Assembly: GCA_000934385.1 (NCBI GenBank) | Contig: KN880511.1 | Coordinates: forward strand, 1-64,000 | Direction of reading: 5' to 3' | Length of the DNA stretch: 64,000 nucleotides | Source of the DNA: Cylindrobasidium torrendii FP15055 ss-10 | Taxonomy: Eukaryota; Basidiomycota; Agaricomycetes; Agaricales; Physalacriaceae | In this document: one piece after another, positions 43,551 to 55,678 of the stretch | How positions within the stretch are numbered: position 1 is the stretch's first letter | Layout of the letters: the number at the start of each line of letters is the position of its first letter | The notes under the pieces: model-generated | What the model saw: the letters and a program-made list of their open reading frames with translations, nothing else | The model's database searches: none | What the model was told of the DNA's origin: nothing | Program-made: the position numbers and the translations under genes

Positions 43551-46500
43551 CTAAAACAACTTATTCAACGGGTCAATAACAGTGCCCATTTTCTTCGTGA
43601 CCTTGGGCATTGTCGCCTTCTGGAATCCCATCCTCGTGTTCCACTCCTTCCCAACCGGCTGCTCCAAGCTCCTCTCAAACTGCGCCTTGCTCGTGTACGG
43701 GTAAGGCAGGTCACGGACTTGGTACTTCGCCGCCTTCTTGTCCACTCGCTCGGAAATGATGACATGTCCCTTGCCGTAGTCCTTGCGCGACGTAGCGTCG
43801 ATACCAGCAATTTTCTTGATGAGGTGTGGCTTGGGTTTAGGCGCTTGCGTGCCATTGCCGCCCCAGGATCCCTGTGAGTGTGTTAATTGCTAGCGATGAG
43901 GACGAGACGGAGCCATACCCATCCAGGTAATGTTGTGTCAATTTCTGTGGGCGCGTCGAGCTCCATTTCCCGCTGTTTCAATTCTTGGAAATCCTGTGGA
44001 CCACGTTAACACGCGGGGACTCAAGAGTAAGTGGCGGCAGTACTTGTACAACATTGTCGCCCGCAAAGGCCCTCGACACAAGGTCGCGCTGTTCAAAGGC
44101 CACATTCTTCCCCTTCCCCTTCCCCTTCATATCTAATTTGCGCTCCTGTAGCGTGACTTCCTCATTATCGTCGTCATCGGCTTCCGCTTCTGTTGGTGCT
44201 TTCGAGGCAAGGTTCAGAACATTGTTCACATCGATGTGGACAACGGCATCGTCCTGCGCCTTAGCCACGCCCACCGACGCCTTCGCCTGCTTCTTCTTGA
44301 GCTTGTTCTTCGCCTTGTCAGTGGCCTTGCTGTCCTTGGAAATAACAACCTCGTTTTTCTTCTTCGCAACCTTGGCCGTGGATTCTGCAGGATCGAGCCA
44401 TGGATTTGCGCCATCCGCGGGTATTGAATTTGAGGCTTCGGGCAAGGCCTTTGACGATGAGGCTTTTGGTTGATCGGCCTGTGGTCAATTCAGCATAGGC
44501 CATTGCAAAAATATGATGAAAGCTTACAGTCCCAGGACGGTAAATGGCACGGCCGCCAGCTCTTGTTACCGCAACACCACTCGAAGGTTCGGCCTCTCCT
44601 GCCGCATCCTCGATACCGTTCATTTCCTTCACGAAATCGTCCACTTCTTTGTCCGCCTCGCCCTGCTTTCTCGACATGGCATCCGTCATAAACTTCATTT
44701 GCCAGACGCCCTTCGCTGTGCCCTCGTTATTGGCTGCCGCATCCTCATCATCCTGCTTTAACCTCTCCAACTCATCAAACGCCCGCTGACGAATCTCCTC
44801 GTCGTCCAAGCCATCGTCACTGTCGTCGCTCTCATCGTCCGAGCCCTTGCCCTGGATCTTTCGGCGCAGTGTCTCACCCTTGGCCAGCATTTCCTCAATT
44901 GCCGCCCGACTGCCACCATCCTCATCGAACTCCGCGCGCCCATTCATTTGCTTCGCCCATTTGCCAGTATTCTTATGGCGCAGCGTCGCACGCTCCCTAG
45001 CGCGCTCAACCTCCCGCTTCAGGTTCGAACCCTCGTCGTCGCTATCCTCCTCATCTACCTTCTCCCGTTCCCTGCGCCGAATCTTGCGGTACGCCTTGCT
45101 CTTGATCTTCGCCACCCGCTTTGCCTTGACGTCCGCGCGAAACATCAACTCGCGGTTCCGCCGTAGCTCTGCACGCCGCGCCGCTACTTCCTCGACGCTG
45201 AGGCTGCTACCCTTCAGCATATTCTCTTCAGTTTGCACGATGTCTTCGTCCCGAAGCTTGGCTGACTTGAGCAACCGGTCGACAGACGACTCAAGCTCGG
45301 TTCGTGGCTGGAATTTCGCTGCAAGTTCAATAGCAGAGGTTTTGCCTTCAGGCTGGGCTTGCAGAGGAAAGCTCAAGTGCTCGGCCTGACGACTGGAGTC
45401 AGTACAATAGCCTGCCGGGGTAATGAAGATTATACCTCTTGGATACGCTTCATAGTCGCGCTCCATTTGTCAACCTCTTGTTTCGTTTGCTCGTACGCCG
45501 CCTCACGGTCGAGACGCTCCTGTGCACGGGTTGGGAGAGGAGCATTCAATGTACGAATCTTTGACGATTTGAGTGGTTTGGTTGAATCCTTGAGTGCTTG
45601 TAAGGCTTCAGGTTGAGACGCCAGTGGTGCAAGGAAATCATCGAGAGCAAGCTTCGAGCCTGGAACAAGGATGAGAGAACGACTTGGGGGTATTGGTTGG
45701 CAACATACCAGTAGTATGAGGACGGTATTCGTTTTCTTCGCCTGTTTCGCCTGTCTCCTTCAACACCCTCCGCTTTCGCGCGGGCTGAGATGGTTCAGCG
45801 GCAGATGGACCGGCTTCTGATTTGCGTTTGCGACTGGGGGCGGAAGGGAGAGATGAGACGAAGGAATGCAAGTTGTCTAATGCGTCTGCATCGACATCTT
45901 CGTCCGAAGCAGCGAGTCCATCATCTTCCGTGATAGCATCGTCCTCGTCCTCTTCTTCTTCTTCATCGTCAGAGTCGGAAGCAGCTTCCGCAGGGGGAGG
46001 GGCTGGACGTTTAGGTGGTTGTCCATCGTCCTCGTCCATTGGATCTCCACGGCCATCGAGGACGTCCAGAACATCAATGAACTCGTCGTCTTCGCCGGAC
46101 TCTTCAGCATCACTATCTTCCTCCTGCTCCTCATCACTTAGCTCGGCCATTTTCTCGTCCTCCGAGTCTTCATTGAGATCAACTTCAGGAAATCGCACGG
46201 TGTTGGTCTTGGCTTTGGCTTTGGATGGCTTGCATTGGGATTAGCACAGACTTGAACGCAGGGAGTATTGTTACGCACCAAAACTTTCTTGAAAAAGCCT
46301 GCATACTGGTCATCGTCACTCTCGTCAAACGCAGCATCACTGTCCAAATCCTCATCATCCGCACTATCAATTTGCTCGTCGTCCTCATTCTCTCCAATGA
46401 GCCTTGCCCTCAGTTTCGAACGCTCTTCTTCGTCATCCGGCACCCCGCCAGAAAGGTCCTCATCCCGGTCCAAATCCATGCCGATTTTGGCACGCCGTCC

Positions 46501-46635
46501 AAGCTTGCGGGAATCCGTCGAGAACTCGTACACATCATCCAGCTGGTTTTTCGGCTTTTTCGCGAGTCGTAGGGCATATCCCGAACGCGCCTTTGAGCTC
46601 GAGGCCTTGTTGAACTTTGAGGAGTCGCGCGCCAT
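43551..46635 (-). CDS. UTP14: U3 snoRNP / small-subunit processome protein Utp14
   Basis: Starts at the ATG at 46635 and ends at 43551, with several short introns and about 850-900 residues. The N-terminus has the Utp14 opening (D-D-V-Y-E-F, R-K-L-G-R-R-A-K-I), followed by long acidic tracts interleaved with short basic ones. The central part carries S-K-A-Y-R-K-I-R-R-R-E-R-E-K, and the C-terminus has the hallmark L-P-G-W-G-S-W-G-G, H-V-I-I-S-E-R-V-D-K-K and L-P-Y-P-Y-T-S-K-A-Q-F-E-R-S. Known role: nucleolar 40S maturation, recruiting and activating the DEAH helicase Dhr1. The acidic runs create long meaningless plus-strand ORFs. Confidence 0.93.
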
Positions 46636-46993
46636 GGAAAACGGTAAAGTGGTGGTTACTTGGCAAAAAACTGTGATCGACTGATCGGTGTCAATAACCA
46701 ACAATGAATGCCATATTGAAGGCATCGTTGTATGGCACTACATAGTCATCTCGTATTTTTGTAGATTTCCTACCAATTCTGAAACAAAATTTACGGTTGA
46801 AATGCATTCATCTTCGTTGCACTGTGAACCTCCAAGGCCGGGGGCGCTTCCGATATTATATACAACACTGGTTCATTCCATTATATAACCAAAAAGTCCT
46901 AGTCGCTACACGAGAGGCGTTGGAGCCCGTCGACGACGAGCCTCCCATCACAGCGTTGGAGCGGTGACGGGGCGCAGGGAGGGTGCCAATGGC

Positions 46994-48893
46994 TCACCAT
47001 GGCTTTTGTTGCGCAGAGGGTATATTCAAGCAACTTTGATGGATCAGGTTGAGAGCCTTCACCGAGTCCTTCGCCTCAATGACGCTCGAGATGTTAATCT
47101 CACTGGCGCCTTGGCTGATCATTTCAATGTTTACTCCGCCCTGCGCGAGCGTCGAAAACATACGTCCGGCGATACCGACCATGTTGCGCATCTCCTTGCC
47201 CACAAGCGAGAGGATGGCCATGTCATGATGGGCCGACACCTAGGGCGAACCATTCAGCAAGAGTAATAAACAATAAGGTGGAGACGCACCGTTCCACTCT
47301 TTTTCAACTCGCCCAAAAGCCGCTCCAGCAGCTTCTTGGGCAAGTTGTCTTCGATGGCCATACTCACATGCACCTCGCTAGTGCTAATCAGATCCACTAC
47401 AACTCCAAAGCGGTCGAGGGTCCCGAAGATACCAGCGAGGAAACCGTGCGAGACGCTCTTGCGGTTCGAATTGATGTTGAGGACGACAATACGGTCCTTG
47501 ATGGTGACCGCGGTGGGCATTTTCTCGTGTCCGGTGGCTGAATGCAAGCTGGGCATATTCCTGCTCGCTGGTTCTGGAATACCACCATCCACATCGGCCT
47601 TTTCCTCATCCGTGCCGTCCGGGAAGATGACCGTGCCCAAACCCTTTGGCCTTTGAACATTCTTGATACGGATAGGAATTTTGCGTCGAATAACTTGCTC
47701 CATGGTGAAGGGGTGTACGACCTCACTGCCGTAGTATGTCAATTCTGCCGCCTCGTCGGGAGAGATGAGCGGGATAACTCTGGCAGTGGCCACTTTGCGA
47801 GGATCCGCCGTGAAGATGCCATCGACCTCTTTCCAAATCTGCAGTTCGCTCGCCATCAGACCGACGGAGAGGAGGGCGGAGAGAAGATCGGTATAGCCCC
47901 TGCCGACTTGAGTGAGCAGAGAGCCTGGGACTGGGCCAAAGAAACCTGGAGGGATAGTGAGTAGACATTCGGAAGAAATATGATAATGAGATGAACGAAC
48001 CGGTGACAACGGGAACACGAGACCCGCAAGCGCGAACGCGTTCGCCTACTGCCTCCGCGACGCGATCATAGAACTCTTGGTTCAACGAGCCGCCACTGTA
48101 CTCGTCGTCCATGTCGGGCACTATGTCCTCCAGTGAGACGTATTCGGCATCGATGCCCTGGTCTCGTAATACTGCCGCCATGTACTTGCAGGCCAGTCGC
48201 TCACCGAGGCCGATGATACTGTCTCTTGAGCGCGGCGAAATTTCGTCAATGATTTGCGAAGCAAATAGGAAGCTCTTCAGCCATTCACAGTCGGCTTCAA
48301 CAGCCTGCTCAAACTCCGTGCGAATAATGTCGTCCTTGATGTTCTCTTTTGCAGCATTGTAGTGCTCTTGCCGTATGAGGTCCACTGTCTTGCTGAATTC
48401 GGGGGCGAAGGGGGCCTGGTCAAACGATGCACGAGGACTCGATGGCGGAGAATTTGAGCGGTCGCGCATGTGGCCAAAGAGTCCGAACATGCCATTTGGC
48501 GTAGCAGACCCTGACGTAGGGTTGGACTTGGATGATTTCGGCCGGGAGAGCGCCTCGGTCGCGGCCTTAAGCAGGAGATTTGTAGTGCCCAGCGCTTTGG
48601 TGGACCCAGACCTAGCAGAGCAGACTACTGCGACTCTGTTTGTAGAAATGTAGGAGCTTGGGAAAGGTCAAGAACCTGTGAAATGCACGAGGGCATGCGA
48701 CGCACCCAACGATGTCGCGGGCAATGTTCACCGGGAACTTGCCCACACTCGTCCCACCGAACTTTTGGACGACCCAGGGAGCATTGGGCTCTTCGTTGTT
48801 GCGCCGTAAACAAGGGGCTGTAGACATGGTGGAGAGCTGGAAAGTGGTGGAAGTAGCGAAGCGATCGATCGTGCGATGACTCGACATTTCCAT
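46994..48893 (-). CDS. HOM3: Aspartokinase
   Basis: The minus-strand exons run from the ATG at 48893 (or the in-frame ATG at 48827, which also suits the family) to the stop at 46994. K-F-G-G-T-S-V-G, the ATP/aspartate-binding signature, lies in the first exon. The kinase domain continues through E-Y-V-S-L-E-D-I, the V-P-V-V-T-G and G-R-G-Y-T-D-L-L-S-A-L segments, and F-T-A-D-P-R-K-V. Two ACT domains follow (V-L-N-I-N-S-N-R-K-S and A-I-L-S-L-V-G-K-E-M), ending after L-N-I-P-S. It catalyses the first step from aspartate to threonine, methionine and, in some organisms, lysine. The ACT domains imply feedback inhibition, by threonine in fungi. Residues 33-66 of the longer form match the catalytic start well, so the extra N-terminal 22 residues may not be used. 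Confidence 0.94.
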
Positions 48894-49097
48894 GGAGTTT
48901 TGTATGTAGCGTCGGCCGATGTCAGTTCAAAGCACAAGTAAACTCCCTTGAACTGCGGTGGTGCACTCTGGACTTTAGAAGGTTATACATGTACAGCAGC
49001 TGCATGGGCGCTTGACAAAGGACATTAGCAGGACATTAGGAAATGACTTTATTCCCGTAGCTAATCATACATAGGATGGGCTCAATACATAGCATGC

Positions 49098-49585
49098 TCA
49101 CTTTCGTCCCTGCTCTATTGCGTCACCGTTCTTGCACGCAATAATCTTTATCTTCTCCGTGTTCACCGTCTCGCTCGATTCCATCTTGAATGATGCATCC
49201 TTCACAATGAATGTCCATACGTCGTCACACAGACGGTATGTCTTCAGGTGGCCCTGTATGCGGTGTGAACGGAGATGAGGTAAATGCCATTGTATGGCGA
49301 ACCTTGAGTGTAGTCTTTGTCTTCACCTGCTTCACAATCGTGTCCGCAAGACTCTTATCAAACTAAAGGGCGTAAGAATGCAGTCCTACTGTGATGTGTA
49401 CCACGCACCTGTTGTAGAACCTTCATTGCCAACTGGGGCGTGATAGCCCCGCTCGTGATGAGCTCGTCCAGCGAGTCGGTGAGTGCCATGCCGATTCTGT
49501 GTGTCACGCATTATAACACCGAGCTGCAATGAGGCCGTGTCACATACGACGAGCCGCGGTAGAATTCGTAGTAAGCAGTGGCCAT
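49098..49585 (-). CDS. TOA2: Transcription initiation factor TFIIA small (gamma) subunit
   Basis: Four exons give 113 residues, the usual size. The gene starts [13 protein letters not shown] and then, after the first intron, [13 protein letters not shown], the N-terminal helix bundle of TFIIA gamma. The beta-barrel half follows ([13 protein letters not shown]) and the chain ends G-R-K. It binds TBP-TATA together with the TFIIA alpha/beta subunit and stabilises preinitiation complexes. The start is fixed by the family N-terminus. It is divergent from the F-box gene at 49710, with 124 bases between start codons. Confidence 0.95.
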
Positions 49586-49709
49586 TTTCAATTTCTGGTC
49601 GCTGCTCGGCTGGTCGTGGTAGGAGGACAAACGCCGACGGCAGAATCATTCGCACGCTAACAAACGCCTACAGCGGCGCTCTGATCGGGCCGGCCACCGG
49701 TCAATAATT

Positions 49710-51212
49710 ATGGCCCATTGTGACGCTCTGCTCTATTCTCCCATCATGGCATCCATCTCCCCGTCGCGCTACCAAGAATACCAAGACGTCTTTCAGTCCA
49801 TCTTAAAGGACGACACCAGCCTGCAGAACCTCATCCAATACTGGAACGACCTGGGAGTGGACACTCGCTACAACTACATCCACAAGCTCCCCATCGAAGT
49901 CCTTGTTCTTGTGTTCAAATTCCATCTTGGCCAGTGTCTCTCCGAAATCATACCTCAACGCAACGCAGAACTCGGGGACCACATCTTACGGTCGGTTCTT
50001 ATCGCACAGAATAAAGTATTACGGGTCTGCCGCTTGTGGAGATATTCAGCCCTCGCATCACCGTGTCTATGGACCACCGTGCCTCTCATGGTCCCAGCAT
50101 TTCTCACAAACTCTGGCTCATATGATGACTACGTGCCATACCCTCAAAAGCCACTCCCAGACGCGTCCGCATACTGGAAGTTCATCCGCGACCGAACGGC
50201 ACTCGCAGGAGACCTGTCCTTGTCGGTTTACCTCACGCCGGTAGACTTCTACATGGACGCCAATGTAGTGAAGCAGTTTCTCGCGTATACCATTGAGCTC
50301 CTCCCGCAGACCGAACACCTCTTCCTTAAGATTTCTGCCACCGGCCATTCAGCTCGACTCCCGTCTCTATCAAAGGCACGGCCTTCACAGCGCCTAAAAT
50401 CTGCCTACATCCACGTTCAGCTTGACGAAACCCAGGCGCAGTGGGGAGCAGGGTTCTTCAGTCTCATGCCAACCATACACCGTCTGCGGCTCAACCATGG
50501 AACACAATGCCTAGCTCAATCCCAGTGTGCAAGCATCCGCGAGCTGGAGGTGAACAGGATAGACATGACTGACCTCGCGAGAATCCTCAAAGCCAACCCG
50601 CACCTCCAGAATCTCCGGTTGACCAACATCCAACTGTGGTTCCCCGAGGATATAACCCACCAAGCTCTGGAGCGTATCACATTCAAAAAGACGTCGCCAC
50701 CTCAGTTCCTCCAGGGGCTCACCCTTCCGGCGCTTAAACATCTCACACTCCCTGTGTCGCATACCGAGCGACAGTCAGCGTGGCCCTCGTTCGAGGACGT
50801 TGCGTTCTTTGCTCGCTCGGATTGCGCCCTGGCGTCCCTCGACGTCAGCCAAGCACCCGTCGACGCTCGCATTCATCAGATTTTCCGCTCGCAATACCAC
50901 CTTACCAAGTTGGTGTTGTACCAGGACCTAGAGGTGCTCGCTGGTGAGCCGACTGTCGTCCAGCTACTCAAGCGGAAACCACTGATGCTACCATCGTTGA
51001 AGCATCTGACACTGAAAGGCGCGCCGGAGACACCCACGGATCTCGCAGAGATGCTTGCGCTGAGGGTGACGCAGAGCAAACAAGAAAAGGTGGCAAAGCT
51101 GAAGACATGTTCGTTGTTTGTGCGGCTAGGGCCTGCGAGGTTGTCATTGAAACCGTTCTTAGAGATGAAGGGCTTTTCGTTGAAAATAGAAACAGCAACA
51201 CGACATATGTAA
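49710..51212 (+). CDS. F-box/leucine-rich-repeat-like protein
   Basis: Intronless 500-residue frame. The N-terminus has a short helix-rich lead, then an F-box-like segment I-H-K-L-P-I-E-V-L-V-L-V-F-K-F-H...V-C-R-L-W-R-Y-S-A-L-A-S-P-C-L-W, then irregular leucine-rich repeats (L-Q-N-L-R-L-T-N-I; L-T-L-P-A-L-K-H-L-T-L; L-P-S-L-K-H-L-T-L-K). An alternative start at the ATG at 49746 (M-A-S-I-S-P-S-R) is equally suitable. Expected role: an SCF ubiquitin-ligase adaptor of unknown target. It ends 31 bases before the stop of the opposite-strand F-box gene, so their 3' ends meet. Confidence 0.75.
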   Translation: MAHCDALLYSPIMASISPSRYQEYQDVFQSILKDDTSLQNLIQYWNDLGVDTRYNYIHKLPIEVLVLVFKFHLGQCLSEIIPQRNAELGDHILRSVLIAQNKVLRVCRLWRYSALASPCLWTTVPLMVPAFLTNSGSYDDYVPYPQKPLPDASAYWKFIRDRTALAGDLSLSVYLTPVDFYMDANVVKQFLAYTIELLPQTEHLFLKISATGHSARLPSLSKARPSQRLKSAYIHVQLDETQAQWGAGFFSLMPTIHRLRLNHGTQCLAQSQCASIRELEVNRIDMTDLARILKANPHLQNLRLTNIQLWFPEDITHQALERITFKKTSPPQFLQGLTLPALKHLTLPVSHTERQSAWPSFEDVAFFARSDCALASLDVSQAPVDARIHQIFRSQYHLTKLVLYQDLEVLAGEPTVVQLLKRKPLMLPSLKHLTLKGAPETPTDLAEMLALRVTQSKQEKVAKLKTCSLFVRLGPARLSLKPFLEMKGFSLKIETATRHM

Positions 51213-51243
51213 TTGTACAATACACACTATGTAATTATCCTAA

Positions 51244-52746
51244 TCACCAAATCATTGCATCTACCCCCGTCTCCCTCAGTGCACTGAGAGCTCCGACAAT
51301 CCTGTCCTCTACTATAGCACCGCTCCTTGCCCCAATGACGAGCCTTGTCAGCGGCCCTGCTCTCATTTGGAGCATACCCAATAACGCGTCTGCCTGAACA
51401 GGACCGTCCTGGTCATCCCAAACCAACTCGAGACTCTTCAACCTCGGCAAAAGCGTGTCTCTTCCAACCTCCATCTCCTTAAGGAAGCGCCTGGTGATTG
51501 TTGGATACCAGATCTCTGTGCTGTCTGTGACTGTCGGTTCGATGATGCTCAACGAATGCAGTCGGCCTGCATCATACAGGATATCCAGGACGTCGTCGTC
51601 CGAAAGGCTAACATCCTTTAGCTTGAGGTCTTCAAGAAGAGGACATTGTCGGACTGCTCCGCGAGGAAGGGCAAGTTCCGTGGGACTACCGGTGAAAACA
51701 AGCGTTGTGAGGTGCGGGAAGAAGTACATCGAGAAAAGTGTCGCCACAGACGCGGCGTCCAGCCACTCGGATATATGGAGGGAAGTGATATTGGATGTAG
51801 TCGTCCACACGTATTCCTCGACGAGTTCGAGATCACATCGATGGAGGGTGAGGGAGATGCGTTTGTTAAAGCGGTCCAGCATATGCCTGACGGTAGACGT
51901 GCCGTGGTAGCTGTCGAGCCAAACGGATTTGAGGAGGTCGTAGTTGAAGTCGATGGAATCTATTGCATCGATATTGCGCAGATAGAGGTGCCATATCGAC
52001 AGGCCATGGAATGAAAGGGAGGATGCAACGGTACGGGGAATCGTCATGTCATGGTTGTCCAAAGCCAGTGAGGTTACGCTGTCATACCCATCGAAGGAAC
52101 CGACGATGCGAGGAGTTTTTGAATTGTGGGGGTTAACGCCTCGGACGAGTGATACGTACAAATATGGTGTTTTCCAACCGCTTTGTGGGTACATAACGGG
52201 AAGGCGGTGGCGGAACACCCATTGGCTGGTATATGTATCTTCTCCAGTGGTCTCTCTGGACAGCGAGAGGCGAGGTATGCATCCGTCTGCTAGCCTCCAC
52301 CATAGCTCAGGATGATATGAGCTCCGTGTGAGGGTCATCCAATGGGCACAGACGCTTGAGATGTAGAATGGCGTGAGATAAAGATTGTCGGGAACAGGGA
52401 AGAGGGTTTCGTCGACAGATGCACAGGCCAAGAAGAATATGTAGAGTAGGATAGCATCAGGAATCTTGCGGATGGGTGCGAAAGCAACACTCTCGTAAGC
52501 CTGAATGGTGAGGTTGGTGGACCGCAAAGCAGCGTCTAGTGTCTCTTGTTGGTTGTCCAGATGTCGGAGTTCATGTTCGTACTCCAACACCTGAGCATCC
52601 AGTTCACTCAATTGGTCTTCTACAACGGATGCTGTGGCAGACAGTTGGTAACCTGCTCGAGTGAGAGAAAGGATTCCCTCTTTGAGCTTGGGGTCCGGGA
52701 GGACGCAAACCTTGTTGCAGTCGCAGCAAAGGATGACTTGAGTCAT
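51244..52746 (-). CDS. Coiled-coil F-box/leucine-rich-repeat-like protein
   Basis: Intronless 500-residue frame from the ATG at 52746. Residues 1-20 contain a C-C-D-C pair, then a coiled coil (S-E-L-D-A-Q-V-L-E-Y-E-H-E-L), then an F-box-like segment I-R-K-I-P-D-A-I-L-L-Y-I-F...V-C-A-H-W-M-T-L-T...P-E-L-W-W-R, then irregular leucine-rich repeats to the stop. The coil-F-box-LRR format is common in agaricomycetes and matches the gene at 15461-17101. Target unknown. The neighbour at 49710 is a relative in format, not an obvious recent duplicate. Confidence 0.72.
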   Translation of the reverse strand: MTQVILCCDCNKVCVLPDPKLKEGILSLTRAGYQLSATASVVEDQLSELDAQVLEYEHELRHLDNQQETLDAALRSTNLTIQAYESVAFAPIRKIPDAILLYIFFLACASVDETLFPVPDNLYLTPFYISSVCAHWMTLTRSSYHPELWWRLADGCIPRLSLSRETTGEDTYTSQWVFRHRLPVMYPQSGWKTPYLYVSLVRGVNPHNSKTPRIVGSFDGYDSVTSLALDNHDMTIPRTVASSLSFHGLSIWHLYLRNIDAIDSIDFNYDLLKSVWLDSYHGTSTVRHMLDRFNKRISLTLHRCDLELVEEYVWTTTSNITSLHISEWLDAASVATLFSMYFFPHLTTLVFTGSPTELALPRGAVRQCPLLEDLKLKDVSLSDDDVLDILYDAGRLHSLSIIEPTVTDSTEIWYPTITRRFLKEMEVGRDTLLPRLKSLELVWDDQDGPVQADALLGMLQMRAGPLTRLVIGARSGAIVEDRIVGALSALRETGVDAMIW

Positions 52747-52974
52747 GACCAGGACCTACCACGTTCATCAGGTTTACTACGTGTTCATAGAAGTATGAGG
52801 TCTGTATATGTACAGGCGAATGTGTTTTTGTTGTTTTTACTTATGAACGTGTGATTACCGTGGTGGGAGTTTGAGAAGAGACGCTGCGCGAAATTGGCAA
52901 GCCCACGTACTCTGATCAGTTCCCGTTGCGGCACCCGGGCCGTTGATCAAAAAGACTCACTTTTCAGAGATACC

Positions 52975-53048
52975 GGCCGTCTAGCTCAGCTGGTTAGAGC
53001 GTCGTGCTAATAACGCGAAGGTCTTGGGTTCGATCCCCACGATGGCCA
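52975..53048 (+). tRNA. tRNA-Ile (anticodon AAT)
   Basis: 74 bases without an intron. Acceptor stem GGCCGTC/GATGGCC with one G-T pair and discriminator A53048. Anticodon stem TCGTG/CGCGA with loop CTAATAA gives AAT. The T-arm holds GGTTCGATCCC (box B). A T-run follows within 30 bases. Confidence 0.96.
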
Positions 53049-53425
53049 TCACAGAATCTGGGATTCTTTTGCTTTTGGGCGGCGAGCACATGATTCAGAT
53101 CCCTGACACATTGCGCGCTGGGAAAGCAGGCCCCGAGTTGTGCTCAAAGGGAAATTCCAGCGAATACTCGGGTACAATCTCGGCACAATATGCCCTTGGT
53201 AAGTCGAAGCCCAAGTCGATTCAATGTATCGACCCGGCAAAATGTCGCCGCCCGTCGTTGGAGCATCCCACGCGATCATCTTGTCCTTTACGACCACGTC
53301 GAGCGCGACGTGGTGAATAATCTTTCCTTCATCGTATTTCACCACACAGACTACTACATTTTTCCTAACTGGACCCACAAACCAAGTGCATGGACCATTA
53401 GGACTAATTATATCCGCCCCACGTC

Positions 53426-55281
53426 ATGTCTCTTCCGCCTCCGGTTTCGTTAAAAACCGTCAAAAGTTATGCCTCACTGCGCCGGTCGCGCTCGATACTC
53501 ATAATCACCGCCATCGTCGGCTGTGTGTGGTACTCTTTCGATTTCTTCCACCATCCTGGCACGTCGCCCTATTTCTCCTCGACAGACGACCTGTACAACA
53601 GTCCCTTGGACCCTGCACTTCCCCCTCGTCCAGATCTGCCCTTATTGACAGACCCCGACGATGTCACCTCGGACACCTACAAAGCAAACCGCATTCGAGA
53701 GGCATTCGTGCACACTTACAGCAACTATCTCGAGCATGCTTTCCCCAACGACGAGCTACGGCCACTCACCGGCAGGAATGCAAGCACCATGAACGGCTGG
53801 GGAGTCACCATGTACGATGCTCTGGACACCGCTTACCTCATGCATCTCCCCCAGTACATCGACCATGCCGCGGACTACTTCGCCAAAGCGCCCGAGTCCC
53901 TCTTCTACCTCAAGCCAAACCAATATGCTCCCTTCTTCGAAACTGTCATTCGCTATGTCGGTGGTCTCCTCAGCGCGTACGCCTTCACCGAACGGCCAAT
54001 ATTCCTCGAAAAAGCAGACGAGCTGGGCAAATTGCTCTTGCCCGTCTTCGACACACTCTCGGGGCTACCCATGTACGGCGTCAGCACATTCACCGGTAAC
54101 ACACGCGCGGGGTGGATGGCCGGGGCTCTACTCGCAGAGTCTGTCAGCTGCCAGCTTGAATACAAGTACCTCGCGCACCTGGTGAACAAGCCAGAGTATT
54201 TCCACAAGGTCGAGAACGTCATGAAGGTGCTGGAGGCCGCCAACGACAACGCACACCCGGATAGCGAGGATCCCCAGGAGAAGGGGGCTGCCCAAATCAA
54301 GCATATGCAGAGTAAGGGCGTCTTTCCTACCGTCTGGGACGTCAAGACCGGTACCCCGAAGACTCAGGCGTTCAGCGCTGGCGCGTTCGCCGACAGTGCT
54401 CATGAGTACTTTCTCAAGCAGTACCTTCTTACCGCCAAGTCGGAGCCACGGTCGCTGGCACTTTACTTGGATGCTGTTGATGCTATCTTGGAGCACCTGA
54501 CGTTCCACTCATCTGTACGCGACTTTATCTATGTAACCGACATCAGCGCGCCAGATAAACCATCGCACACTTTCGAGCATTTGACATGTTTTGTCGGTGG
54601 CATGCTCAAACTTGGCGCTGCTCAGCTCGACCTTCCCGCGGACAAGAAACAGCTGCACGAGTGGGCTGCGACGGGTCTGGCGGAGACGTGCTGGATGATG
54701 TACGCGGACATGCCTACTGGGCTATCTCCAGATGAGATTGCCGTGGACAAAGCCAATGTTCGCCCATGGCTGGAGGTATTAGCAGAGGCAAAGAGGAAGG
54801 GGAGCGATAAAATTCCTGGCACCAGTAGGGTCAAGCCTCAACTCGACGCGTCCAAACGTGGATACCGTATAAAGCGTGGGGACTATATCCTTCGCCCGGA
54901 GGCACTCGAGACATGGTATATTATGTGGAAGCTGGGAGATGGTGACCACTGGAAGGAGCGGGCATGGGCGACGTTCATGGCCATGGAGAATGTAGCCAAG
55001 ACGAAGTACGGGTATGCTTGTGTGACAAACGTCGACAAGCTGCCCAAGGATGTTACGCTGAAGGATGAACTCCCAAGTTACTTCCTTGCAGAGACGTGGG
55101 TTTTTTGAATGTTCTCCCACTCTTTTCTGACACTTTGGACAGACTGAAATATCCGTATCTTATGTTCGACAACACAGTTGATCTATCATTCGATGAATGG
55201 GTCTTCAACACTGAGGCGCACCCTCTTCCTGTGTTCAAGTGGAACGACAAGGAGAAGAAGGAGTATAATATTCCACTATAG
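53426..55281 (+). CDS. GH47 alpha-1,2-mannosidase, type II membrane protein
   Basis: Exons 53426-55095 and 55143-55281 join in frame to 602 residues. A signal anchor (I-L-I-I-T-A-I-V-G-C-V-W-Y) follows a short basic tail, so the catalytic domain faces the ER or Golgi lumen. Family 47 motifs: N-G-W-G-V-T-M-Y-D-A-L-D-T, F-F-E-T-V-I-R-Y-V-G-G-L-L-S-A-Y, H-E-Y-F-L-K-Q-Y, H-L-T-C-F-V-G-G-M, L-R-P-E-A-L-E-T, and F-N-T-E-A-H-P in the second exon, whose Thr normally ligates the catalytic calcium. Known role: trimming of mannose from N-glycans after transfer. ER mannosidase I, Golgi mannosidase I and EDEM members share the motifs; the size and lack of an EDEM-type tail favour a Golgi/ER processing enzyme. 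Confidence 0.92.
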
Positions 55282-55678
55282 ATCACACCCGTTTGCACAG
55301 CTATTTTTGCGTGAAATTGTATTTCAGGACTCGTTAATTTATTCGGATAAATGCGCAGAACTACTGGAGCGTAGACACATATGTAATTCCCTATTCTTCT
55401 GGTCTCCAGAAGAGGTCGTATAATAAGATTTTGAGACTAAGGTTTGTTCACGATGTACTACCACCGTGCGATCATTCTGATCCGTTGTTGATTGTGTTGG
55501 CCGATGCTCCGACTGTCTCTGCGTTTCTACCACCATCACCGCAAAGTCACACTCCCTGCTTGAGGGACCTTTTCTTCTCACGCTCTCTAGAGGCGGATGT
55601 CCTTTACGCTACTCAAACCGCGACGGCTAATTCGAATACCACGCTCAAATACCCTAAGCCATAGCCGCACATTCTACC

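Noticed and set aside
45822..46244. Serine-rich plus-strand ORF of 140 codons
   Set aside because: Antisense of the Asp/Glu tracts of UTP14.
53386..54099. 237-codon ORF in another frame of the mannosidase gene
   Set aside because: Arg/His/Ser-rich shadow of GH47; the GH47 frame has all family motifs.
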